IMG/VR virus record: IMGVR_UViG_3300022913_000009
Location: 1 to 22,556 of that record
Strand: one strand, 5' to 3'
Length of the DNA: 22,556 nucleotides
Source of the DNA: a virus
Shown here one piece after another: positions 1 through 4,367 of this stretch. The notes beneath the pieces were generated by a model that did not search any database, was not told where the DNA came from, and was given only the letters and a program-made list of their open reading frames with translations. The position numbers were made by a program, and so were the translations under genes. Every line of letters begins with the position of its first letter. Positions within the stretch are counted from its first letter, which is position 1.

Positions 1-173
1 AAGCGGGCCTTGCCGTTCATCGTCGTAATCGTTCCTATGGCAAGCCACAGATCGAAGTCATCCTGGTACCTCTTCCAGAACTCCTCCAACTCCGATGGTT
101 TATTGATCCCCTCCTCTGAGGGGTCAGTGTCGATGTCCATGAGGATATAGAGAAACTTAAAAATCTTATCCAT
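1..173 (-). CDS. Small phage protein, 3' part missing at window edge
   Basis: Fifty-seven residues are visible, beginning MDKIFKFLYILMDIDTDPSEE; the reading frame is still open at base 1, so the C-terminus lies outside the window. The ATG is preceded by a strong ribosome binding site (GGAAGGAAGG on the minus strand, bases about 180-190), and the start overlaps the stop of the preceding gene by a few bases, so the two are probably translationally coupled. The visible part is acidic, with aromatic residues in a WKRYQDDFDLWLAIG stretch that could be helical. I do not recognise a family. It is the last visible gene of the unit driven by the promoter at 444-472. Confidence 0.6.
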   Translation of the reverse strand, partial: MDKIFKFLYILMDIDTDPSEEGINKPSELEEFWKRYQDDFDLWLAIGTITTMNGKAR

Positions 174-366
174 GTCTAGCCTTCCTTCCTTTGAACTGCT
201 CCCACCTCCAACGGAGGCGAGAGACCACGCTCTGCTTCGGGTAGTTGTCGGGGTTGTCGGAGCCTTCCAACTCCAGCACCTCGACACGCTTTGCCAGTTC
301 GGCTATCGCAGCCCAGAGGTAATGAACCTCACCTTGTACCTGCTCTGCTACTTCTTGTTCCGTCAT
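166..366 (-). CDS. Small coiled-coil phage protein, 66 aa
   Basis: The protein starts MTEQEVAEQVQGEVHYLWAAI and has an amphipathic helical stretch at about residues 4-34 with heptad-like hydrophobic spacing (VAEQV, LWAAIAELAKRVEVLEL). A basic, tryptophan-containing tail follows (RLRWRWEQFKGRKARHG). This is consistent with a small oligomeric or nucleic-acid-binding protein, but no family is recognised. The ATG follows AAGGAAGGCAGTGCG, a good ribosome binding site. It is the first gene after the promoter at 444-472, and the leader between them folds into a 9-bp hairpin. Its TAA stop overlaps the next start. Confidence 0.65.
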   Translation of the reverse strand: MTEQEVAEQVQGEVHYLWAAIAELAKRVEVLELEGSDNPDNYPKQSVVSRLRWRWEQFKGRKARHG

Positions 367-386
367 CGCACTGCCTTCCTTGTAGT

Positions 387-434
387 GAGGAGGGGCACCC
401 GCCAGTAGCCCGCCAATGGGGGCAACCCCTCCTC
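387..434 (-). promoter_or_regulatory. 5' leader hairpin, 9-bp perfect stem
   Basis: Bases 387-395 (GAGGAGGGG) are the perfect complement of 426-434 (CCCCTCCTC). The 30-base interior can itself form a GCCC/GGGC stem. The structure sits at the predicted 5' end of the transcript from the 444-472 promoter, with the ribosome binding site of the 66-aa gene just downstream. A role in protecting the mRNA 5' end or controlling translation is inferred. There is no U-tract, so it is not a terminator. Confidence 0.55.
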
Positions 435-443
435 TGTTTCTAT

Positions 444-472
444 GTTCTAGCCTACCGATACTACCATGTCAA
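444..472 (-). promoter_or_regulatory. Sigma70-type promoter, leftward
   Basis: On the minus strand a perfect -35 box TTGACA (472-467) is followed by a 17-base spacer and the -10 box TAGAAC (449-444, four of six consensus bases). The predicted transcription start is about 437, directly before the hairpin at 434-387. It lies in the only sizeable gap in the left block, between the 119-aa and 66-aa genes. Confidence 0.55.
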
Positions 473-478
473 TAGAAT

Positions 479-838
479 CTATTCCACCAACCCCTGCCCT
501 TCCCTGCCGCCTCCAGTCTTTCCCCATAGTGGAGAGAGGGGGGAGGGGTCAGCGTCTGTCTCCGTGGACGCTGGACCCCTTCTCGACCTGAAGAACCCCT
601 CCCTCCAGATCTTATTGAATCTTTCCGCATAGAATCTGCAATGGTTATTGTTGATGCGGTACTCGCCTCCACCTGCCTCCGTCTCCCACCTGACCCGCTC
701 CATCACGGCCTTCGCTCCGTAATGCTCGAAGCCTTCCCGGATCTTCTGCCGTGAGAACTTTACGAAAAGCTCCCAGACCTCAGGGTGAGCAGCATGGAAT
801 CGCTGACAGGCCAGACGCATCTGCTCCGTGCGGGTCAT
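479..838 (-). CDS. Conserved small phage protein, 119 aa
   Basis: The first 80 or so residues resemble a phage family I know only as conserved hypothetical: a FHAAHPEVWELFVKFSRQ opening, then GFEHYGAKAVMERVRWET, then YRINNNHCRFYAERF. These give an alternating helical pattern with conserved aromatic and asparagine residues. The last 35 residues (after FFRSRR) are low in complexity, rich in P, G, S and E, and are encoded over a strong inverted repeat at 545-579. This tail may be an extension not shared by relatives. The start ATG overlaps the stop of the 62-aa gene (ATGA), with GGAAGAGGGAGGGG just upstream. The function is unknown. Confidence 0.75.
   Translation of the reverse strand: MTRTEQMRLACQRFHAAHPEVWELFVKFSRQKIREGFEHYGAKAVMERVRWETEAGGGEYRINNNHCRFYAERFNKIWREGFFRSRRGPASTETDADPSPLSPLWGKTGGGREGQGLVE
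545..579. repeat. 12-bp inverted repeat inside 3' end of gene
   Basis: GGGGTCAGCGTC (545-556) can pair with GACGCTGGACCCC (567-579), giving 12 base pairs with one bulged base and a 10-base loop. It lies inside the low-complexity C-terminal coding part of the 119-aa gene. No clear U-tract follows on the minus strand, so intrinsic termination is not well supported. Confidence 0.5.
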
Positions 839-1023
839 GCCCCTCCCTCTTCCAGTGCAATCATTCTATCCAAGATAAAACAATCCAATTTCGTATACTG
901 AGTCAGGGTAAAGATGCCATTGTTCCAGCAGTTGGCGTAACTCTTATCCAGTTTCCTGAGATCATCGAGCGTTGCCGCCTTTTCTATCTTAGCCCTTGCA
1001 GATGTGTAGTCGTCACTCATCAT
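835..1023 (-). CDS. Small hypothetical protein, 62 aa
   Basis: The protein reads MMSDDYTSARAKIEKAATLDD at its start and then a helical, tyrosine- and leucine-containing stretch (LRKLDKSYANCWNNGIFTLTQYTKLDCFILDRMIALEEGG). It contains two cysteines, at about residues 33 and 48. No family is recognised. Either of two adjacent ATGs (1023 or 1020) could start it; both follow AGAGGGGGAGGA. The start overlaps the stop of the upstream 97-aa gene and the stop overlaps the next start, so it sits in a coupled string of three genes. Confidence 0.65.
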   Translation of the reverse strand: MMSDDYTSARAKIEKAATLDDLRKLDKSYANCWNNGIFTLTQYTKLDCFILDRMIALEEGGA

Positions 1024-1313
1024 TCCTCCCCCTCTGCTATGAATACGATGCGAACTTCTGCCACTCGACCCGCTCTACGCTTCACCTCCACCGGGTACTT
1101 TCCATCCCCCCATCCCGTACTCACCGCAACCCCTACCCCCTTACCTAGAGGAGCAGAGGTGCCGCTACCCTCGTGCAAGGCATCGACAAACTCGCCCCAG
1201 TCCTTGACTCTGCAGGTCGCCTCATCGCCCAGCACATAGCAGGGATCGCCAAGCCAGCAAAGTCCGGCATCCACATAGATGCATCCGATTGTTTCCCATT
1301 GCGGATCACTCAT
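1020..1313 (-). CDS. Conserved phage protein with GDPCY and GDGxYPV motifs, 97 aa
   Basis: The sequence has motifs I associate with a recurrent small phage protein: IYVDAGLCWLGDPCYVLGD at residues about 12-30, GVGVAVSTGWGDGKYPVEVKR near 60-80, then RVAEVRIVFIAE. The pattern suggests an all-beta fold, and family resemblance to DUF4241-like proteins is possible but not certain. No catalytic function can be assigned. The ATG lies inside the last codons of the upstream 79-aa gene (overlap of 4 bases) with GGGAAGTGGG upstream, and its TGA overlaps the start of the 62-aa gene. Confidence 0.75.
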   Translation of the reverse strand: MSDPQWETIGCIYVDAGLCWLGDPCYVLGDEATCRVKDWGEFVDALHEGSGTSAPLGKGVGVAVSTGWGDGKYPVEVKRRAGRVAEVRIVFIAEGEE

Positions 1314-1549
1314 CGCACGCCCACTTCCCGCAGTGCTGCCTCCAGTGCCGCCAAACCTCCCCCGTTGGCGGATGACTGGAATACAATCCCCCCACCGTAT
1401 CGCTTGCCCCGGTATCGCTTCCCCCCTTGCCTCTTGGCAAGGGCGATGGCTTCCTCAATCGTGCTGGCGATGGCTAGGTAGTGGCATACCCATCGCCCGT
1501 TTCCGTTGATGTCATTCTTGATGGGGGTCCATCCAAATGCTGCCTTCAT
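1310..1549 (-). CDS. Conserved small phage protein (INGNGRWVCHYL / GGGIVFQS), 79 aa
   Basis: The sequence carries two blocks that recur in many phage small proteins: NDINGNGRWVCHYLAIAS (about residues 13-30) and KRYGGGIVFQSS (about 50-61), with an alanine-rich helix between them (TIEEAIALAKRQGGKRYRG). The family has no known function that I can name. The ATG is preceded by GGAAGGCGGACAGC, which follows directly after a GCCC-GGAA-GGGC hairpin. Its stop overlaps the next ATG. Confidence 0.72.
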   Translation of the reverse strand: MKAAFGWTPIKNDINGNGRWVCHYLAIASTIEEAIALAKRQGGKRYRGKRYGGGIVFQSSANGGGLAALEAALREVGVR

Positions 1550-1557
1550 GCTGTCCG

Positions 1558-1575
1558 CCTTCCGCCCTTCCGGGC
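1558..1575 (-). promoter_or_regulatory. Hairpin-RBS cassette before the 79-aa gene
   Basis: On the minus strand GCCC-GGAA-GGGC (1575-1564) forms a 4-bp stem with a GGAA tetraloop and is immediately followed by GGAAGG (1563-1558). The first base of the hairpin overlaps the TAG stop of the upstream gene. Confidence 0.6.
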
Positions 1576-1868
1576 TAGTTTTGTACTAATTCCGCTGCCT
1601 TCAAAGTTACTGCCATGTTGCCGTGAGCCATCGAGACCCTGCCATCGTCGTTGTACCAGACAACCTTGCATCCTTTCAGGTTATCGGGATGTTTGAAAAT
1701 GATGCGGCCTACCTTGCCACCCTTGCCCCAGCCACATTTCACTTCTCGATGTCCGCTCGTTACAATCAGGGTAGTTTCCCCACTACTCATGCAACCGGAG
1801 AACCCCATCGCCACCTTGTCGCCGTGCTTCAGGCTCAAATATAGAGCCAGCAATTCCACTTGTGTCAT
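1575..1868 (-). CDS. Hypothetical small protein, 97 aa
   Basis: The protein begins MTQVELLALYLSLKHGDKVA and continues with predicted beta segments (VAMGFSG, ETTLIVTSG, REVKCGWG, GRIIFKHP, CKVVWYND) and an alanine-rich C-terminal helix. The glycine-rich centre HREVKCGWGKGGKVGRI suggests a small barrel or SH3-like fold. No family is recognised. Start choice is clear: the ATG follows a GCCC-GGAA-GGGC hairpin and AGGAAGGCGACAAG. The stop codon lies at the foot of the next cassette. Confidence 0.7.
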   Translation of the reverse strand: MTQVELLALYLSLKHGDKVAMGFSGCMSSGETTLIVTSGHREVKCGWGKGGKVGRIIFKHPDNLKGCKVVWYNDDGRVSMAHGNMAVTLKAAELVQN

Positions 1869-1875
1869 CTTGTCG

Positions 1876-1894
1876 CCTTCCTGCCCTTCCGGGC
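1876..1894 (-). promoter_or_regulatory. Hairpin-RBS cassette before the 97-aa gene
   Basis: On the minus strand GCCC-GGAA-GGGC (1894-1883) is followed without a gap by AGGAAGG (1882-1876), seven bases before the ATG. The hairpin is identical to that at 1564-1575. Confidence 0.62.
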
Positions 1895-1909
1895 GTGTTG
1901 ATTATCCGT

Positions 1910-2251
1910 CTAGTTGGTTTTGATGTTCTCGATGCCGTTCTGGCATTCTCCTGTGATCCACGACTCGACCTGTACCCGTGCCACGACTACCAGCGGATCG
2001 TCATCATCGCTGAGGAAGGCACTCGTGAAGGTCAGCCCATCGGCAGGGTCAGACTCCCGTGCGATGTGTAGATCCCACGAGAAACCCGGTATCCTTTCCA
2101 GGTGTGACAGCACGATGCTGACTACATCGTTCTGTTCCAAGTCGGCACCTGCCCCCCCTGTACTGTCGTTGAGGATTTCCAGTACCTCGATGGTGCCGGA
2201 GAACTCACGCCCCCCACTGCTGGCTGTGAAGTCGAATAGATTATCCATCAT
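1910..2251 (-). CDS. Hypothetical acidic protein, 113 aa
   Basis: An acidic protein beginning MMDNLFDFTASSGGREFSG, with probable beta strands (GTIEVLEIL, DVVSIVLSHL, WDLHIARES, LTFTSAFLS, PLVVVARVQVESW) and a DDDD run at about residues 84-87. The overall length and strand pattern suggest a single small all-beta domain. I do not recognise it. Two adjacent ATGs (2251 and 2248) overlap the TGA of the upstream 42-aa gene, so it is probably coupled to it. GGAAGGGGGAGA inside the end of that gene serves as the ribosome binding site. Confidence 0.7.
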   Translation of the reverse strand: MMDNLFDFTASSGGREFSGTIEVLEILNDSTGGAGADLEQNDVVSIVLSHLERIPGFSWDLHIARESDPADGLTFTSAFLSDDDDPLVVVARVQVESWITGECQNGIENIKTN

Positions 2252-2376
2252 TCTCCCCCTTCCAATTTGGCAATGACTGCCTGTAGGAAATTGATCATCT
2301 CTTCATCTTCATTGGCCGTCCAGAAGTCCAGTAACTCGTTAGCGTGGTCGATTAGATCCTGTGGATTATCGTACAT
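2248..2376 (-). CDS. Micro-protein, 42 aa
   Basis: A short frame, MYDNPQDLIDHANELLDFWT followed by ANEDEEMINFLQAVIAKLEGGE, fits exactly between two genes. It starts at an ATG seven bases after AGGAAGGC, and its TGA overlaps the ATG of the next gene. The composition is acidic and almost fully helical, with leucines and isoleucines on one face. It could be a small binding or inhibitory protein, but nothing in the sequence tells which partner. The tight fit and the hairpin-RBS cassette upstream are the reasons for calling it a gene. Confidence 0.65.
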   Translation of the reverse strand: MYDNPQDLIDHANELLDFWTANEDEEMINFLQAVIAKLEGGE

Positions 2377-2383
2377 ATCGTTG

Positions 2384-2402
2384 CCTTCCTGCCCGTGTGG
2401 GC
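2384..2402 (-). promoter_or_regulatory. Hairpin-RBS cassette before the 42-aa gene
   Basis: On the minus strand GCCC-ACAC-GGGC (2402-2391) is followed directly by AGGAAGG (2390-2384). The same 12-base hairpin occurs again at 2630-2641. Confidence 0.62.
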
Positions 2403-2403
2403 G

Positions 2404-2613
2404 TTATGAAACCTTAGTCACAACTACGCATCCGGCGAAGAAGTCAGGGAAGGTGGCCAGTCTTTTGTGGGCACCTGCCTTGGTGTATCCGAATGCCCTA
2501 TCGGCATGATTGCTGTCCGTGGTCCAGTCACGATCATCACCATGCACGGAACCCCTATAGAAGAGGCCATCCGTTCTCCTGATGTAGTAGTCGAAGATCA
2601 TGTAGTCGCTCAT
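2404..2613 (-). CDS. Small phage protein with YIRRTDGLFYRG motif, 69 aa
   Basis: The protein starts MSDYMIFDYYIRRTDGLFYR and ends GAHKRLATFPDFFAGCVVVT plus KVS. The order (strand, RTDGLFYRG turn, an alanine/tyrosine segment, a GAHKR helix, a C-terminal hydrophobic strand) recurs in many small phage hypothetical proteins, as far as I remember. No function is known to me. The ATG is set by an AGGAAGGCAGGACAG ribosome binding region next to a hairpin. The TAA stop is followed by the cassette of the next gene. Confidence 0.7.
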   Translation of the reverse strand: MSDYMIFDYYIRRTDGLFYRGSVHGDDRDWTTDSNHADRAFGYTKAGAHKRLATFPDFFAGCVVVTKVS

Positions 2614-2622
2614 TCTGTCCTG

Positions 2623-2641
2623 CCTTCCTGCCCGTGTGGGC
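2623..2641 (-). promoter_or_regulatory. Hairpin-RBS cassette before the 69-aa gene
   Basis: GCCC-ACAC-GGGC (minus strand, 2641-2630) followed by AGGAAGG (2629-2623). Across the hairpin, binding site and GCA that follows, it is identical to the cassette at 2384-2402. Confidence 0.62.
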
Positions 2642-2643
2642 TG

Positions 2644-2790
2644 TTAGTAGTTCTCGACTAGGTACGCCCGTACAACTTCATCGCTTGCCCGGTTTGCCAG
2701 TAATTCTCGCAAGCCTTCATCCTCATCAATGAGGATGCCGGGGTCGAGATTCAATTCCCCGCACAATATGGTGAATGATAATCTTGTCAT
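2644..2790 (-). CDS. Micro-protein, 48 aa
   Basis: Acidic protein beginning MTRLSFTILCGELNLDPGIL and ending RASDEVVRAYLVENY. The frame is open upstream to an ATG at 2889, but that would read through the hairpin and the neighbouring gene. The ATG at 2790 is preferred because AGGAAGGCAGGACA lies just upstream at normal spacing. LNLDPGILIDEDEGLRELL resembles a helix-turn-helix-length helical pair, but it is too short and acidic to claim DNA binding. Function unknown. Confidence 0.65.
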   Translation of the reverse strand: MTRLSFTILCGELNLDPGILIDEDEGLRELLANRASDEVVRAYLVENY

Positions 2791-2797
2791 TGTCCTG

Positions 2798-2817
2798 CCT
2801 TCCTGCCCGTTGGGGGC
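2798..2817 (-). promoter_or_regulatory. Hairpin-RBS cassette before the 48-aa gene
   Basis: On the minus strand GCCC-CCAAC-GGGC (2817-2805) forms a 4-bp stem with a 5-base loop and is followed directly by AGGAAGG (2804-2798). The loop differs from the other cassettes while the stem is kept. Confidence 0.58.
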
Positions 2818-2818
2818 G

Positions 2819-3118
2819 TTAGTAACTGCGATGGGTACTGGCGATTGTGCCGGGTTCCATCGGTTGAGTTTGGTGATGAGTGAAAGCATCCGCCGCTAGT
2901 GCGATAAGAGCAGATCCCGCATCAGGGTAGACATCCGGAAAGATAGGCTTCCCATCGGAGTCTTCGATGTCGATGTCCACTAATTCGCAAGTATCGAATC
3001 CGGTTGGCTGTACTGCGATGATGATCGCATCAGCGGCTGCCGGGATACTGTGACATGGCCACGATGCTTTGAAAGCATCGATGGTTGCCCTGCAGATGGT
3101 GATGATAAGTAACTCCAT
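2819..3118 (-). CDS. Hypothetical protein, 99 aa
   Basis: The N-terminus MELLIITICRATIDAFKASW is hydrophobic and could be a strand-helix unit. It is followed by DAIIIAVQPTGFDTCELVDIDIEDSDGKPIF and an alanine-rich segment, then a polar tail with TQPMEPGTIASTHRSY. No signal peptide pattern with a clear cleavage site is seen. The start has GCAGGAAGGCAGGACAATA upstream. Here the intergenic space is only 18 bases and the usual GCCC/GGGC hairpin is missing. Function unknown. Confidence 0.65.
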   Translation of the reverse strand: MELLIITICRATIDAFKASWPCHSIPAAADAIIIAVQPTGFDTCELVDIDIEDSDGKPIFPDVYPDAGSALIALAADAFTHHQTQPMEPGTIASTHRSY

Positions 3119-3136
3119 TATTGTCCTGCCTTCCTG

Positions 3137-3499
3137 CTATATGGTGAAAAAGCTGTCTGTGTTGAAAAACGCCATCGCACTGCCTTTGTACACGGTGCCA
3201 TCGGCCATCGTGAAGTCACGACAGCGATGTGGATTCAAGTGAATCTCCCGCTGTCCTGTGTCCCGCTGTCCGGTGCTGACAAGGGTGCCTTTGATTCTCG
3301 CATACACCTCACGGTGTCCCTTGCTGAGAATGCGACGATGGCCACCGGGTGCCACTAGTGGTTTGCAATCTCGCAAGACAACATGGTCCACATTACAGAC
3401 AACCTTACCGCTGACCTTTATCGACCATCTAGGCTTGCCCTGTTTGACATTGTTTAGGTTCATATGAACCGTCACAACTGTTCCGGGTTTCGGTGTCAT
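3137..3499 (-). CDS. Conserved phage protein, first gene of leftward unit, 120 aa
   Basis: The sequence contains a string of motifs I have seen in conserved hypothetical phage proteins: VTVHMNLNNVKQGKPRWSIK (about residues 9-28), GKVVCNVDHVVLRDCKPLV (32-50), APGGHRRILSKGHREVYARI (51-70) and KGTLVS. This looks like a small beta-rich domain, possibly nucleic-acid-binding given its basic centre, but that is inference. The ATG at 3499 follows GGAAGGCAGGTACAGA. It is the first gene after the promoter at 3540-3568, and a 6-bp hairpin separates the predicted RNA 5' end from the ribosome binding site. Confidence 0.72.
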   Translation of the reverse strand: MTPKPGTVVTVHMNLNNVKQGKPRWSIKVSGKVVCNVDHVVLRDCKPLVAPGGHRRILSKGHREVYARIKGTLVSTGQRDTGQREIHLNPHRCRDFTMADGTVYKGSAMAFFNTDSFFTI

Positions 3500-3509
3500 T
3501 CTGTACCTG

Positions 3510-3531
3510 CCTTCCGTGGCACCATTGCCAC
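3510..3531 (-). promoter_or_regulatory. 5'-end hairpin plus RBS
   Basis: On the minus strand GTGGCA-ATGG-TGCCAC (3531-3516) is a perfect 6-bp stem with a tetraloop, followed immediately by GGAAGG (3515-3510). The predicted transcription start (about 3533) is within two bases of the hairpin, so the stem would form the very 5' end of the mRNA. Confidence 0.62.
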
Positions 3532-3539
3532 TACCACAA

Positions 3540-3568
3540 GGTATACACGGTATCCCCTACCCCGTCAA
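3540..3568 (-). promoter_or_regulatory. Sigma70-type promoter, leftward
   Basis: On the minus strand the -35 box TTGACG (3568-3563, five of six consensus bases) is separated by exactly 17 bases from the -10 box TATACC (3545-3540, four of six). The predicted start is near 3533. It sits just upstream of the 120-aa gene and downstream of the terminator at 3878-3928, as expected for the start of a separate unit. Confidence 0.65.
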
Positions 3569-3877
3569 CCTAGTCTATCAGATTCAATCCAATCTACCTG
3601 TGAACCTGCTGTATCGGGACAGGGGAACCCGTGCAGTGGTCAAGGTCGGCATGGTCGGATGTCGTTCCGGGAAGGGGTGCCGTCACTGTGTCAATATCGC
3701 ACACTTGGAAGTTTGAACCGGGTGCCGGGGTCGAATCGGCTGCAATCTCCGGCTCGAGGTGCTGTTGCCGACTGGCAGGGGGGGGAGGGGGAGGGGGGGG
3801 CTGCCGGGGGGGGGTGTATCCCGCCTTATACATTTTCCCAGAATAGCGTCCTGCGGTGGTTCTGTGGCTATTTGGCT
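3569..3877. other. Intergenic spacer with G-quadruplex-type tract; no convincing gene
   Basis: This stretch lies between the intrinsic terminator and the 3540-3568 promoter. Open frames of 60-80 codons exist on both strands, but none has a ribosome binding site or a recognisable product, and the minus-strand ones run through a proline run created by the G/C tract. The plus strand holds G8, G5, G8 and G9 runs at 3778-3814. I see no RNA gene here, although an unrecognised small RNA cannot be excluded. Confidence 0.6.
3778..3814 (+). repeat. G-tract cluster (G8-A-G5-A-G8-CTGCC-G9)
   Basis: Four long guanine runs separated by one or five bases satisfy the pattern for an intramolecular G-quadruplex on the plus strand. 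The plus strand is the template for leftward transcription, so the structure would lie in the path of any polymerase passing the terminator at 3878-3928. Run lengths may carry sequencing or assembly error. Confidence 0.6.
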
Positions 3878-3928
3878 AAAAAGAGAACCGGACACCCGCT
3901 GATGTGGAAGGCGGTGGGTATCCGGTTC
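3878..3928 (-). terminator. Rho-independent terminator, leftward
   Basis: On the minus strand GAACCGGATACCC (3928 leftward) pairs with GGGTGTCCGGTTC ending at 3885. That gives 13 pairs including one G-U, with a further GC/GC pair and an 11-base loop inside. TCTTTTT (3884-3878) follows directly. It lies 45 bases past the stop of the 23-aa gene and closes the unit that begins near 6279. Confidence 0.82.
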
Positions 3929-3973
3929 AAGGAAGGCCGAGATGTTGGTATGGCTATTAGCGGAGTCTAATGG

Positions 3974-4045
3974 CTATTTCTTCTTAGGTTTCTTCTTCTT
4001 AGGTCTGCCGACTTGGCTTCCGTAGGTGCCTGGTCCGTTTGGCAT
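3974..4045 (-). CDS. Basic micro-protein MPNGPGTYGSQVGRPKKK type, 23 aa
   Basis: A 23-residue frame reads MPNGPGTYGSQVGRPKKKKP plus KKK and stops at TAG. It follows AGGAGAAGTTAT, a good ribosome binding site at proper spacing. Very similar peptides (a G-TYGS--GRP core followed by lysines) occur in many phage genomes, from memory, and are usually unannotated because of their size. The lysine-rich tail suggests nucleic-acid or membrane contact, but its role is not known. It is the last gene before the terminator at 3878-3928. The conserved core makes chance occurrence unlikely. Confidence 0.75.
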   Translation of the reverse strand: MPNGPGTYGSQVGRPKKKKPKKK

Positions 4046-4061
4046 ATAACTTCTCCTGTGG

Positions 4062-4142
4062 TTAGTGGCTGCTGCAGGTGCAGCTGCACCACATCACTTT
4101 TTTTAATTTGAGTAGGTTGTTCAGCAGGTCTGCTTTCGGCAA
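4062..4142 (-). CDS. CxCxC-tailed micro-protein, 26 aa (possibly 59 aa)
   Basis: With a TTG start at 4142 (GGGAG four bases upstream) the product is a leucine- and lysine-rich helix (PKADLLNNLLKLKKV) ending in MWCSCTCSSH, with three cysteines in a CxCxC array that could bind a metal. The frame stays open further upstream to a GTG at 4241, which would give 59 residues, but that extension passes through A8 and two G7 runs (encoding KKRGGRGG) and has no good ribosome binding site. The stop lies 16 bases before the start of the 23-aa gene. No family is recognised; a chance frame is possible. Confidence 0.45.
   Translation of the reverse strand: MPKADLLNNLLKLKKVMWCSCTCSSH
4077..4090. repeat. Perfect 14-bp palindrome
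   Basis: GGTGCAGCTGCACC reads the same on both strands and lies inside the codons for the CxCxC tail of the micro-protein. It could be an operator-like site or a tight RNA stem without a loop, but nothing else supports either role. Confidence 0.5.
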
Positions 4143-4324
4143 CTTACTCCCTAGATTGTGGTAGATCCTTTGGTGCTGGTCAAAACCCCCCCTACCCCCC
4201 CTTTTTTTTATGGGGGAATAGCGGTGGATTGTTGCCAGCACTGCTCTTGCGGTTGTTCACCCTGAGTTGTTGGTGAGTCCTTCGTATGCTGGGTGCCGAA
4301 GACCCTAAACTTGGCACCGACAGA

Positions 4325-4338
4325 TTCCTGTCGTCAGG
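4325..4338. repeat. Short 5-bp hairpin in gap after the 89-aa gene
   Basis: TCCTG-TCGT-CAGGA is a perfect 5-bp stem with a 4-base loop in the gap between the 89-aa gene and the micro-proteins. A second pair, GGTGCC/GGCACC at about 4290-4317, lies beside it. Neither has a U-tract. The gap of about 125-225 bases otherwise holds no gene that I can support. Confidence 0.35.
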
Positions 4339-4367
4339 AGAGGTTCTATCCGTTGCCTTGCTGTGGG

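Noticed and set aside
3594-3833. Minus-strand frame of 79 codons with a PPPPPPPP run
   Set aside because: It has no ribosome binding site, lies between a terminator and the next promoter, and its proline run is a by-product of the G-tract on the other strand.
3464-3970. Plus-strand frame of 168 codons
   Set aside because: It runs antisense to a conserved gene start, a promoter and a terminator, has no ribosome binding site and no recognisable sequence.
4155-4183. Promoter-like TTGACC / 17 bases / CACAAT on the minus strand before the CxCxC micro-protein
   Set aside because: The predicted start would cut into the ribosome binding site, and the -10 box lacks its first and third consensus T.
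4290-4338. Possible tRNA or structured RNA in the gap left of the 89-aa gene
   Set aside because: Only two short unconnected stems are present; no cloverleaf, anticodon arm or T-loop sequence can be drawn.
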